Shown here: positions 1 to 5,751 of the stretch, one piece after another
How the letters are laid out: the number at the start of each line of letters is the position of its first letter
Position numbering within the stretch: the first letter of the stretch is position 1
NCBI GenBank assembly: GCA_016176745.1
Contig: JACOWO010000072.1
Span: 1-8,073, forward strand
Length of the DNA stretch: 8,073 bases
From: Nitrosopumilales archaeon
Lineage (GTDB): Archaea > Thermoproteota > Nitrososphaeria > Nitrososphaerales > Nitrosopumilaceae
Direction of reading: 5' to 3'
Made by a program: the position numbers and the translations under genes
Notes under the pieces: model-generated
The model's database searches: none
The model's input: the letters and a program-made list of their open reading frames with translations, nothing else
Told to the model about the DNA's origin: nothing

Positions 1-1
1 G

Positions 2-517
2 TCAATCGAAATAATAGACATTGAGGAAATCATACAAAAGTTATGGGCTAGAATAAAAAAGCCAGCAGCAGGCAAAAAATCAAACATAAAATTAGAAAAA
101 ATGCTTCGACATGATAATACTGTACTTGGCATCCTAAAACTACGAGAACTAACAGACTTTGTAATCAAAAATCGTGATTATGTGTTTGAGTCAAACATAA
201 GACAGTGGATGCAGTTTAAGACTTCGGTAAACAAGGGAATTCGTGAAACCCTGCAAAACAATCCACACAAATTCTTCTATTACAACAACGGGATAACTAT
301 AGTAGTAAGCGATTTTGAGGAACTAGAAAACAATACACTTGTTCTATATGCGCCTCAAATTGTAAATGGCGCACAAACATCTAACTCTATTATTGATAAA
401 GCAAAACGCACCAACAATCTTGATGGAAGCATAACTGTTACAGTTATCAAGGCAGACGACGAACAGGATCAAAACAACATAACAAAGTATAGAATGCAGT
501 CCGAGGAAAAGACCTAG
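2..517 (+). pseudogene. AIPR-family phage-resistance protein, N-terminal part (partial, frameshifted)
   Basis: The reading frame is open from the window edge, so the true start lies upstream. The first in-frame ATG, at 101, is probably internal. Two blocks typical of AIPR (abortive infection phage resistance) proteins are visible: FFYYNNGITI near 272-301 and QIVNGAQT near 356-379. The frame reads KYR at 485-493, is then out of register, and stops with TAG at 515-517. The matching C-terminal half continues in another frame from about 493. AIPR proteins are named from phage-exclusion systems and usually stand alone; the biochemical activity is unclear. Family assignment comes from motif recognition only. 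The gene looks broken rather than being two genes, because the break falls inside a conserved block. Confidence 0.75.
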
Positions 518-522
518 TTTCT

Positions 523-1248
523 TTGATGGACTTTCATAAATCAATAAAGTCTCAACTAGAAAATCTCAAATATTTTTACGAGATTCAGGCAGGATCTTTT
601 GACAGCAAGACAAAATCACAACAAAATGAGTACAATGGAGATCCAATTTACAACAACTATCTTCCAGAAAATCACAAAAAAGTCATAGTTGCAAAAGATG
701 CAATCCAGTCACTAGTGGCAGGACTGGAGCAAAGGCCTACTGAATCATACAGCTCACCTGCCCAGTTTTTACCTCGAGGCAGCAAATATGATGAAGTCTT
801 TAATGAAAATCTAAAAGACGACTATCGACTCTTGCTTTATCCGTATCTTGTAAAGGAATACTCTAAAAAAATACTCAGCTATGGCAAGCGAGGAGGCCAC
901 AAGACAAAAAGATATGCTACATTATTTTTTGTAGCCGTTTACTTTAGAATACTGCATAAAAAAATCCTTGACGCAAAAGGGGAATTCAAAGAAGACATTG
1001 GCAAGCTAGAGCCCATATTTCGAAGTTATAAGCTAAATGGCAGAATACTCAAGCTTGCAGATACTGTAGTTACCAAATTTCTTGAAGATTCAGTTGTAGA
1101 TGATGAGATAAATGAAGCCAATACGAAGCATAATTTCTTTTCTCATAATGTATGGAGTGATTCAATGTTACGTGTTGTAGACAAGAAAATAAAACAAGAA
1201 GAAGACGAAATTGAGGGCATCAAGAAACTAGTATACAGTTTGCTCTAA
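523..1248 (+). pseudogene. AIPR-family protein, C-terminal part (frameshifted remainder)
   Basis: This is the continuation of the upstream AIPR gene. In this frame the sequence after the TAG at 490-492 reads NAVRGKDLVSLMDFHKS, the expected continuation of the family block that normally starts (T)NSQN. Homology-like sequence therefore begins at about 493, before any start codon. Further family-like segments are QLENLKYFYEIQAGSF and KVIVAKDAIQSLVAG. The first possible starts, TTG at 523 and ATG at 526, have no Shine-Dalgarno at useful distance (GAGG lies about 20 nt away) and no TATA spaced for a leaderless start. Independent translation is therefore doubtful. The C-terminus is rich in charged residues and ends at TAA. 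Codon use resembles the N-terminal part, so the break seems recent. Confidence 0.72.
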
Positions 1249-1255
1249 TCAAAGC

Positions 1256-1321
1256 GCGGTAGATATCTAACCATGTAAAAATTGCAGGAGGTTTACATTG
1301 GCCAGACTCTACCGCAATTTT
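1256..1321. repeat. Nested inverted repeats in the intergenic region
   Basis: GCGGTAGA (1256-1263) is the reverse complement of TCTACCGC (1308-1315). AAAATTGC (1278-1285) is the reverse complement of GCAATTTT (1314-1321). GTAAA (1275-1279) can pair with TTTAC (1292-1296) around a GGAGG sequence. The first two pairings overlap at 1314-1315, so they compete. The arrangement could be a switchable RNA structure, the 3' end of the upstream transcript, or an element remnant. Function is not known. Confidence 0.45.
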
Positions 1322-1336
1322 CCTATAATGCAGTGA
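1298..1336 (+). CDS. Possible 12-codon leader peptide or gene remnant
   Basis: A strong Shine-Dalgarno, GGAGGT (1287-1292), lies 5 nt before TTG at 1298, followed by MARLYRNFPIMQ and TGA at 1334-1336. Shine-Dalgarno sequences are otherwise rare in this window, which makes this one noticeable. It overlaps the inverted repeats at 1256-1321. It could be a leader peptide, the 5' stub of a decayed gene, or chance. No homolog is recognised. Confidence 0.2.
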   Translation: MARLYRNFPIMQ

Positions 1337-1369
1337 TATTTAACTAGATTTTTCTTGTAGGATCTGATT

Positions 1370-1377
1370 TTTATATA
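1370..1377 (+). promoter_or_regulatory. TATA box for the zinc-ribbon gene
   Basis: TTTATATA is centred about 25.5 nt before GTG 1399, the archaeal TATA-to-start distance. It implies a leaderless transcript beginning at or near that GTG and decides the start over TTG 1393. Confidence 0.6.
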
Positions 1378-1398
1378 GAACTAATCGAAAAATTGCAC

Positions 1399-1575
1399 GT
1401 GGTAATCGAATACAAATGTGCAATATGCGGCAAGGTAGTGGATCAGAAATACTTGCCAATGACTGAATGGAAGCTAGAGGGCATCATGTGTGGAAAATGT
1501 TACTCTAAAAAAATTTCTGAGCACTATCCAGGAAAACATGTACGAATTAATTTGCCTGATTCAAAGAAAATTTGA
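1399..1575 (+). CDS. Small zinc-ribbon protein
   Basis: This 58-aa protein carries two CxxC knuckles, CAIC at residues 7-10 and CGKC at residues 31-34. They are spaced like a treble-clef or rubredoxin-type zinc ribbon that binds one Zn2+. The 24-residue stretch after the second knuckle is basic. Start choice: GTG 1399 is preferred because the TATA at 1370-1377 places the transcription start there. TTG 1393 would add two residues. It is convergent with the gene ending at 1583, with only 7 nt between the stop codons. Such mini zinc ribbons in archaea may bind nucleic acid or act as protein adaptors; nothing here identifies the partner. Confidence 0.7.
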   Translation: MVIEYKCAICGKVVDQKYLPMTEWKLEGIMCGKCYSKKISEHYPGKHVRINLPDSKKI

Positions 1576-1582
1576 TGATTTA

Positions 1583-2170
1583 TCAATTCATTTCTTTATA
1601 CTTGTTAGCATAAAGACAATTCCATGTTAATGGATCTTCTTTTACTTGCTCTTCTTGAAGAAATTTAATGTCAGTAATGGTTTTTTTTCTTTTTAAAATA
1701 TTCACCTGAAAACTTTCAAATTTTCTGCAGCTGCATTCTTCTATAAGACATGCGTCTGAATCACCTTCTTCGTGATCATCTAATCTGTGTTTACAGTTGC
1801 AAACCGTATCATCTTTTGCACCTTTTTTATGCACTATCGCATAAACACCCAAGGTTAGATATGCTTCGCCACCATGTCCAGCCTTGAATCGTTCATAATG
1901 CTCAGACTTTGATAAAATTTTGAAAAGAGACTTGTTGTTTTCTGGTTTTTTAGAGTCAGAGCCCATGATAAACCAGTATTTTTCACCTGTTTCAACAAAG
2001 CGTAGTTTTATGGTATGATCATTCCACCAGTGAATTGTCTCATTCCAGAGATTCGTAGCATGTTTTCTTTCCGAAAACAGTGGGACTACGTTCATTCTCA
2101 GGTCATAATATCTGTAGGCAACCCCAAGAAAACCATCAAACCAAGGCGGAAGACTGGATTTATTTTGCAA
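1583..2170 (-). CDS. Hypothetical protein with CxCxH...CxxxxCxC zinc motif
   Basis: This 195-aa soluble protein has no recognised enzyme signature. Residues 124-151 hold C-x-C-x-H-x4-H-x7-C-x4-C-x-C-x2-F (C124, C126, H128, H133, C141, C146, C148). This cysteine/histidine cluster recurs in thaumarchaeal hypothetical proteins and probably binds zinc. The N-terminal half is aromatic-rich (PPWFDGF, RYYDLR, HWWNDH, KYWFIMG) and suggests a separate globular domain. The start is TTG at 2170, backed by a TATA-like element centred 24-25 nt upstream on the minus strand, which implies a leaderless transcript. The promoter is divergent from that of the winged-helix gene at 2255. Function unknown. Confidence 0.7.
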   Translation of the reverse strand: MQNKSSLPPWFDGFLGVAYRYYDLRMNVVPLFSERKHATNLWNETIHWWNDHTIKLRFVETGEKYWFIMGSDSKKPENNKSLFKILSKSEHYERFKAGHGGEAYLTLGVYAIVHKKGAKDDTVCNCKHRLDDHEEGDSDACLIEECSCRKFESFQVNILKRKKTITDIKFLQEEQVKEDPLTWNCLYANKYKEMN

Positions 2171-2189
2171 CGAACCAAGATGTAGAGTA

Positions 2190-2199
2190 TTATATTTAT
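2190..2199 (-). promoter_or_regulatory. TATA box for the CxCxH zinc-motif gene
   Basis: On the minus strand this reads ATAAATATAA, centred about 24.5 nt from the TTG start at 2170. It supports a leaderless start there. Confidence 0.5.
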
Positions 2200-2224
2200 C
2201 TCATAGTGAAAAGCGGTAATACTC

Positions 2225-2231
2225 TTATATT
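2225..2231 (+). promoter_or_regulatory. TATA box for the winged-helix regulator at 2255
   Basis: TTATATT is centred 27 nt before ATG 2255, consistent with leaderless transcription from that ATG. It is separate from the minus-strand TATA at 2190-2199, so this intergenic region carries two back-to-back promoters. Confidence 0.55.
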
Positions 2232-2254
2232 GCAGTATTTGAAGGAAAAATTGT

Positions 2255-2536
2255 ATGGTAGTGTATAGATCCAGTATGCAAATTGTAGCTGACCTACTGA
2301 CTGCAACAGACCAATGTGGTCAAGAGGGAATAAAGACAACAACACTGCTTACAAAAGCAAACCTATCACATTCTAGACTAGCAAAGTTTATCGAGAATCT
2401 AACTGGCGCTGGCCTGATAAACAGAATAGAGTATGATGGAAAAAACGTCTTTGTAATCACTCCTAGAGGCAGACAATATCTAGAGTCATACAAGCAGTTT
2501 GCAGATATTGCAGAAACTTTTGGATTAGAGATTTAA
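2255..2536 (+). CDS. Winged-helix DNA-binding transcriptional regulator
   Basis: This 93-aa single-domain protein resembles the short archaeal winged-helix family (HTH_45/ArnR1-like). The N-terminal YRSSMQIVADLL helix is followed by a helix-turn-helix (about residues 26-50, TTTLLTKANLSHSRLAKFIENLTGAGLI). A wing follows (RIEYDGKNVFVITPRGRQYLE), then a short C-terminal dimerisation-type helix. ATG 2255 is chosen because the TATA is 27 nt upstream and because the family commonly begins just before a YRS motif; ATG 2276 would cut that off. There is no ligand domain. It is divergent from the zinc-motif gene and could control that promoter. It ends 6 nt from the stop of the convergent membrane-protein gene. 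Confidence 0.82.
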   Translation: MVVYRSSMQIVADLLTATDQCGQEGIKTTTLLTKANLSHSRLAKFIENLTGAGLINRIEYDGKNVFVITPRGRQYLESYKQFADIAETFGLEI

Positions 2537-2553
2537 AAAAAATTATTTTTTTG
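2537..2553. terminator. Convergent A/T-run terminator region
   Basis: Between and just beyond two facing stop codons the sequence has an A run (2535-2542) and a T run (2546-2552). Each strand therefore meets a T-tract at its gene end, the usual archaeal intrinsic termination signal. Part of it lies in the last codons (Lys-Lys) of the minus-strand gene. Confidence 0.4.
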
Positions 2554-2734
2554 ATTTACGGCTTCTGTTAATGTTTTTTCGTTCTTTTCTATCCTTCATT
2601 GCGCTATAAATTATTACAAAAACTGCCCCGCCAAGCATCGTATAAAACATCACAACAACAGGTGGATCTCTTGTTATTGCTATACCCATACCTGCAATCA
2701 AAAACATCAGGATCAATATCAGGTACTTGTCCAT
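2543..2734 (-). CDS. Small two-helix membrane protein
   Basis: This 63-aa protein starts at ATG 2734. Two hydrophobic segments (about residues 4-20 and 25-46) flank a short ITRDPP turn. The C-terminus is strongly basic (KDRKERKNINRSRKSKK), predicted to face the cytoplasm. The frame stays open further upstream, to 2920, but the TATA core 26.5 nt from ATG 2734 and the loss of hydrophobic character upstream place the start here. From its DP turn to IIY it aligns without gaps to the divergent neighbour (about 8 of 21 identical by eye), so the two are probably paralogs. Function unknown. Confidence 0.65.
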   Translation of the reverse strand: MDKYLILILMFLIAGMGIAITRDPPVVVMFYTMLGGAVFVIIYSAMKDRKERKNINRSRKSKK

Positions 2735-2755
2735 ATTAATAGCTAGATCACAAAA

Positions 2756-2764
2756 TAATATATC
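2756..2764. promoter_or_regulatory. Shared symmetric TATA box for two divergent membrane-protein genes
   Basis: The core ATATAT (2758-2763) is self-complementary, centred at 2760.5. It lies 26.5 nt from ATG 2734 on the minus strand and 27.5 nt from ATG 2788 on the plus strand. Both are standard leaderless TATA-to-start distances, so one TATA element could drive both genes. A-rich sequence lies on both sides where BRE elements would sit. Confidence 0.5.
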
Positions 2765-2787
2765 TTTTTGAAATGATTTGAATGGAA

Positions 2788-2955
2788 ATGTCAAAAATAC
2801 TTGAATTGATTGGTTTTGGGTTGATCGGAGGAACGATTTATGCCTTTTTAGGATTAATACCACAAAAGGATCCTTTAGGATGGCCAGTCTTTTGGGCCTG
2901 TGCTGCTGGCGCATTGGCAATTATCATCTATCGCAAAAAAAAGCGAAAAAAGTAG
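2788..2955 (+). CDS. Small two-helix membrane protein, divergent paralog
   Basis: This 55-aa protein begins MSKILELIG. It has two hydrophobic segments (about residues 5-24 and 32-48) split by a PQKDPLGWP turn, and a basic tail (YRKKKRKK). An in-frame ATG at 2782 would add two residues. ATG 2788 is preferred because it is 27.5 nt from the TATA centre and because its M-x-K-x-L opening matches the divergent 63-aa protein. The DP...GA...IIY pattern of the second helix also matches that neighbour. The gene is short enough to be missed by length filters. T-rich sequence at 2961-2999 follows it and may end transcription. Function unknown. Confidence 0.6.
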   Translation: MSKILELIGFGLIGGTIYAFLGLIPQKDPLGWPVFWACAAGALAIIIYRKKKRKK

Positions 2956-2960
2956 CACGG

Positions 2961-2999
2961 TTATTTTTCTGTTTTAATTATTTCTTTGATTTTGTTGAT
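2961..2999 (+). terminator. T-rich terminator tract
   Basis: Several T-runs follow within 45 nt of the stop at 2955 (TTATTTTTCTGTTTT, then ATTTCTTTGATTTTG). This is typical of archaeal oligo-T termination without a hairpin. Confidence 0.4.
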
Positions 3000-3023
3000 C
3001 AAATTTTGCTCAACCGACAGATC

Positions 3024-3029
3024 TATAAA
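3024..3029 (+). promoter_or_regulatory. TATA box before the 26-aa ORF
   Basis: TATAAA is centred 31.5 nt before ATG 3058, placing transcription start a few nt ahead of the ATG. Confidence 0.35.
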
Positions 3030-3057
3030 GGAGACTTTTGGGTATTAACGAGGGCAT

Positions 3058-3138
3058 ATGAGCGAGGCAGGAGTTTGGTGGAAAGGACTAGGAAAAGAAC
3101 TTGAAGACGACATAGAAACCCTTGTTGATAGTAACTAG
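3058..3138 (+). CDS. Possible 26-aa small protein
   Basis: The ORF encodes MSEAGVWWKGLGKELEDDIETLVDSN, a balanced amphipathic sequence with a WW pair and an acidic C-terminal helix. A TATAAA lies 31.5 nt upstream, and repeated T-runs (3140-3160) follow the stop, before the minus-strand tRNA. Together they look like a complete small transcription unit. There is no recognised family. It could be a real microprotein or a chance frame within a small RNA. Confidence 0.35.
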   Translation: MSEAGVWWKGLGKELEDDIETLVDSN

Positions 3139-3139
3139 A

Positions 3140-3160
3140 TTTTTGATTTTACAATTTTTG
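3140..3160 (+). terminator. Triple oligo-T tract
   Basis: Three T-runs in about 20 nt (ATTTTTGATTTTACAATTTTT) end plus-strand transcription after the 26-aa ORF and before the opposing tRNA. Confidence 0.4.
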
Positions 3161-3164
3161 ATAA

Positions 3165-3238
3165 AGCCTCGAACGGGAGTTGAACCCGTGGCCTAACGCT
3201 TACGAGGCGTTCGCTCTGCCAGGCTGAGCTATCGAGGC
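3165..3238 (-). tRNA. tRNA-Thr (anticodon CGU)
   Basis: Read on the minus strand it forms a full cloverleaf. The acceptor is GCCTCGA/TCGAGGC, the D stem GCTC/GAGC, and the anticodon stem AACGC/GCGTT around the loop CTCGTAA (anticodon CGT, codon ACG). The variable loop is 5 nt, and the T arm is ACGGG-TTCAACT-CCCGT. The discriminator base is U, as usual for archaeal tRNA-Thr. CCA is not encoded; TTTA follows. There is no intron in the anticodon loop. The 5' end at 3238 lies about 25 nt from the TATA core shared with the phosphohexomutase gene. Confidence 0.95.
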
Positions 3239-3242
3239 ACGC

Positions 3243-3254
3243 ATCGGTTCCGAT
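3243..3254. promoter_or_regulatory. ATCGG-TT-CCGAT palindrome between tRNA-Thr and its TATA
   Basis: A 5-bp-arm palindrome is centred at 3248.5, between the tRNA 5' end and the shared TATA. It is GC-richer than its surroundings. It could be a repressor site covering the tRNA-side promoter and the upstream region of the mutase promoter, or it could be chance. Confidence 0.25.
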
Positions 3255-3260
3255 TAGAGT

Positions 3261-3266
3261 TTATAA
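3261..3266. promoter_or_regulatory. Shared symmetric TATA core for tRNA-Thr and phosphohexomutase
   Basis: TTATAA is its own reverse complement, centred at 3263.5. It is 26.5 nt from GTG 3290 (plus) and 25.5 nt from the tRNA 5' end at 3238 (minus). It therefore fits as the TATA of both divergent transcripts and supports GTG 3290 as a leaderless start. Confidence 0.5.
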
Positions 3267-3289
3267 AAAGCCTTTCTGGTTTGGTTTCA

Positions 3290-4588
3290 GTGAAAATATC
3301 AATCTCCGGTATTAGGGGAATTTTTGGAAACGATTTTACGCAAAAAGATGTTTTGAAATTCTGCAACAGCTTTTCTACGCTTGTAAAATCCAAAAAATGT
3401 GTAATTGGTACAGATACAAGGCCATCTTGTCATATAATAAAAGAGACAGCAGCTGCTGCGCTAATGCAGTGTGGCATTGATGTTTTTGACTTTGGAATGG
3501 TGCCAACCCCTGTTGTGTTTAGAGAGTCAAGAAAATATGGCGCAGGAATAGTTGTAACGTCGTCTCACAATCCACTAGAATGGAACGGTCTCAAGTTTAT
3601 TGTTGATGGAAGAGGAATAAACGACGACGAACTAAATTCTGTTGTAAATGAACAAGTTACTTCTAAGACAAAAATTGGAACTGAAACTTTGATCTGTTCT
3701 AGCTATGTAGATGACGCAGCTAAATTAATTGGCAAGATAGACGGCAATCCAAAAACAATAGTAGACATTGGTGGAGGTGCTGCAAAAGATGTTGCCCCAT
3801 CACTTTTAAAAAAATTAGGCTGTAATGTAAAGACCATAAATGAAAACATTGGCAAATCTACGCGTGGCCCAGACCCAACTACAGATAATCTAAAGGACCT
3901 CATAGCAAATACAGGCAGCAAAGACATCGGGTTTGCCTTTGACTTGGATGCAGACAGGCTAGTTGTTGTTTATGACAGAAAAAAACAGTCCTCTGATGTA
4001 ACTTTGGGTCTTGGGGTCGCAAAGGCATTAGAACTTGGATACAAAAAATTTGTTTTTAGCATAGACACAAGCATTTCAGTTGAAAAATTTGTCACACAAA
4101 ATGGTGGAACTGTTCAGAGATCAAAGGTAGGGGAAGCAAACGTGATTGATCTGATGCTAAAGACAAAAGCGCAGGCAGGTGGCGAAGGCAGCAGTGCAGG
4201 TTTTATTTTGCCAGAGTTTAATTTTTGCAGAGACGGGCTATTAACTAGCGGCTTGATTGCATCCATGCTTGGAACTGCGACCTTTAATGACATTCTCAAG
4301 TTCATGTCAAACTACTATCAAAGCAGAGACAAAATCACTATCGGATCAGATTTGCATGATAAGATCATAGCAAAACTCTATGAAAACATGAAAGGAAAGT
4401 TTAGTGAAATCATTACAATTGATGGGGTCAAGGCAATAGTTGATGAAAACAGCTGGGTTTTGGTAAGAAAATCAAACACAGAAGACATTATCAGAATTTC
4501 ATCAGAATCAAACAGTTTGCAAAAAGCTCAAGAGATAAAAAATCAGATTTTGGATTTGGTGAAAAAAAGTCATGAACAGGTTAAATGA
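3290..4588 (+). CDS. Phosphohexomutase (phosphoglucosamine/phosphomanno/phosphoglucomutase family)
   Basis: The 432-aa length matches archaeal enzymes of the alpha-D-phosphohexomutase superfamily, which interconvert sugar 1- and 6-phosphates for nucleotide-sugar and glycan synthesis in the cytoplasm. All four active-site loops are visible: the phosphoserine loop TSSHNP (90-95, catalytic Ser92); the Mg2+ loop DLDADR (218-223, usually DGDGDR); the sugar-binding loop GGEGSSAG (298-304); and the phosphate-binding RKSNTEDIIRI (393-403). The N-terminal ISISGIRGIFG also fits. GTG 3290 is chosen over TTG 3281 because TATA TTATAA lies 26.5 nt upstream. Substrate cannot be fixed from sequence; GlmM-like or ManB-like activity is possible. 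The 3' end overlaps thiL by 17 nt, suggesting coupled translation. Confidence 0.88.
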   Translation: MKISISGIRGIFGNDFTQKDVLKFCNSFSTLVKSKKCVIGTDTRPSCHIIKETAAAALMQCGIDVFDFGMVPTPVVFRESRKYGAGIVVTSSHNPLEWNGLKFIVDGRGINDDELNSVVNEQVTSKTKIGTETLICSSYVDDAAKLIGKIDGNPKTIVDIGGGAAKDVAPSLLKKLGCNVKTINENIGKSTRGPDPTTDNLKDLIANTGSKDIGFAFDLDADRLVVVYDRKKQSSDVTLGLGVAKALELGYKKFVFSIDTSISVEKFVTQNGGTVQRSKVGEANVIDLMLKTKAQAGGEGSSAGFILPEFNFCRDGLLTSGLIASMLGTATFNDILKFMSNYYQSRDKITIGSDLHDKIIAKLYENMKGKFSEIITIDGVKAIVDENSWVLVRKSNTEDIIRISSESNSLQKAQEIKNQILDLVKKSHEQVK

Positions 4589-5522
4589 AGAGCAAATAAT
4601 AAAAATTTTTCAAAGACATCTTAACAAAAACTTTGTTTCTGAAGACGTTGAGACTTTTAAAATAGGCAATACGCCATGTGTTGTCAAGCTTGATACACTT
4701 GTTGAAAGCACAGACATTCCACCTAGAATAAAATTGCAAGATGTTGCACGAAAAAGCATCGTAGCATGTGTTAGTGATTTTGCATCAAAAGGCGTCAAAC
4801 CACTTTATGCAGTAATATCTGTAACAATTCCAAGAAAATTTACAAAATCAAAAATACAAAATTTAGCCAAAGGCTTTGGCCTTGCATCGAAGGAATTCAA
4901 TATCAAAATACTTGGTGGAGACACAAATGAAGGAAAGGAGCTAGTGATCCAGGTCTTTTTGGTAGGCACATCTGGCAATATAGTTCCTCGAAAGGCGGCT
5001 AGAACAAATGACATCATAATAACTAGCGGTCCATTTGGATATTCTGCCGCAGGTCTAAAGATACTGCTTGAAAATAAAAAATCAGACAGCAAATTTTCTA
5101 AAAAAGCAACAGGTACAGTATTCAAGCCCAGGCCAAAACTAAGGTTTGGACTGCAAAATCGCAATTACTTTACATCCGCAATGGACTCTAGCGATGGCCT
5201 CTCCACTACACTTTATGAAATGGCAAAGCAGAGCAGAAAAAAATTTGTCATAACAAACCTTCCAACAAACTCTGATCTTTTAGAGTTTGCAAGAAAAAAC
5301 AAACTTGATCCTTTGGACTTGGTTTTCAATGGAGGTGAAGAGTATGAAATTGTGGCTACTGTCAATCCTGCAAGACTGCAAAAGATAAAAAATAATGCTA
5401 AAAGACTAAAAATTTCACTTTTTGAGATAGGGTTTGTTGCAGCTGGTAAAGGAGTTCAATACTGGCAAGGCAACAAAACACTAAGAATGGAAAATCTAGG
5501 CTGGATGCATTTTAGAAGTTAA
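4572..5522 (+). CDS. thiL: Thiamine-monophosphate kinase
   Basis: The enzyme phosphorylates thiamine monophosphate to the cofactor thiamine diphosphate using ATP, the last step of thiamine synthesis. The 316-aa length is normal for ThiL (PurM/AIR-synthase-like fold). Visible motifs are KLDTLVESTDIP (39-50), SDFASKGVKP (68-77), the metal-binding GGDT (115-118), GPFG (153-156), AMDSSDGLS (203-211) and NGGEEYEIV (253-261). The last corresponds to the usual GGEDYEL. ATG 4572 lies within the end of the phosphohexomutase frame (17-nt overlap), with only a weak GGTG upstream, so it is probably cotranscribed and translationally coupled. No other thiamine genes are in the window, so the pairing with a sugar mutase is not a pathway operon. 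Confidence 0.9.
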   Translation: MNRLNEEQIIKIFQRHLNKNFVSEDVETFKIGNTPCVVKLDTLVESTDIPPRIKLQDVARKSIVACVSDFASKGVKPLYAVISVTIPRKFTKSKIQNLAKGFGLASKEFNIKILGGDTNEGKELVIQVFLVGTSGNIVPRKAARTNDIIITSGPFGYSAAGLKILLENKKSDSKFSKKATGTVFKPRPKLRFGLQNRNYFTSAMDSSDGLSTTLYEMAKQSRKKFVITNLPTNSDLLEFARKNKLDPLDLVFNGGEEYEIVATVNPARLQKIKNNAKRLKISLFEIGFVAAGKGVQYWQGNKTLRMENLGWMHFRS

Positions 5523-5523
5523 T

Positions 5524-5531
5524 GTTTTTTT
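5524..5531 (+). terminator. Oligo-T terminator after thiL
   Basis: GTTTTTTT starts 2 nt after the thiL stop, a typical archaeal T-tract terminator between convergent genes. The other strand has a TTTTT run just beyond the DUF1059 stop. Confidence 0.45.
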
Positions 5532-5544
5532 AAACGGTAAAAAA

Positions 5545-5715
5545 TCATCCGCCTTTTCTCATAATAAACTGCATGAGTGCTTCCTTTGAATATTCGATTC
5601 CATGTACTTCGTCTGTATGCTTTCCAAATTCCTCAATAACTGTAGATGCATTGTCTCCTTTTGATTCAAAATCGCATTCAAAACCATAATCCTTGCAAGA
5701 TAATCTAAGCGTCAC
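5545..5715 (-). CDS. DUF1059 family small protein
   Basis: The 56-aa protein begins MTLRLSCKDYGFECDF and continues to HTDEVHGIEYSKEAL. This matches the DUF1059 pattern: a C-x-D-x-GF-x-C-x-F N-terminal block, then a helix with H-x4-HGIE-[FY]. The two conserved cysteines (C7, C14) and two histidines suggest metal or redox chemistry, but the function is unknown. The start is GTG 5715, set by a TTATAA box 25.5 nt upstream; there is no Shine-Dalgarno. A TTAAC-N3-GTTAA palindrome is centred 43 nt upstream, as at the cupredoxin operon, so both may share an activator. The gene is short and easily missed. Confidence 0.85.
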   Translation of the reverse strand: MTLRLSCKDYGFECDFESKGDNASTVIEEFGKHTDEVHGIEYSKEALMQFIMRKGG

Positions 5716-5737
5716 TGACCGTTTTTTTATTTTATTG

Positions 5738-5743
5738 TTATAA
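5738..5743 (-). promoter_or_regulatory. TATA box for the DUF1059 gene
   Basis: TTATAA is centred 25.5 nt from GTG 5715 and supports a leaderless transcript. Confidence 0.5.
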
Positions 5744-5751
5744 TCGCTTGC

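Noticed and set aside
485..530. Programmed -1 frameshifting to join the AIPR halves
   Set aside because: There is no X-XXY-YYZ slippery site or obvious downstream pseudoknot, and a simple -1 shift would still leave the product lacking the SQN residues of the conserved block. A deletion explains it better.
2080..2268. Plus-strand 62-aa frame
   Set aside because: It lies largely antisense to the CxCxH zinc protein and runs over two promoter elements. No family or promoter supports it.
2735..2920. N-terminal extension of the 63-aa membrane protein to 125 aa
   Set aside because: The upstream frame lacks membrane-protein character, overlaps the divergent 55-aa gene, and would run through the shared TATA box.
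2880..3104. Plus-strand 74-aa frame
   Set aside because: It overlaps the end of the 55-aa membrane protein in another frame and crosses T-rich terminators.
4805..5164. Minus-strand 119-aa frame inside thiL
   Set aside because: It is the antisense shadow of a well-supported gene, as are the minus-strand frames within the phosphohexomutase gene.
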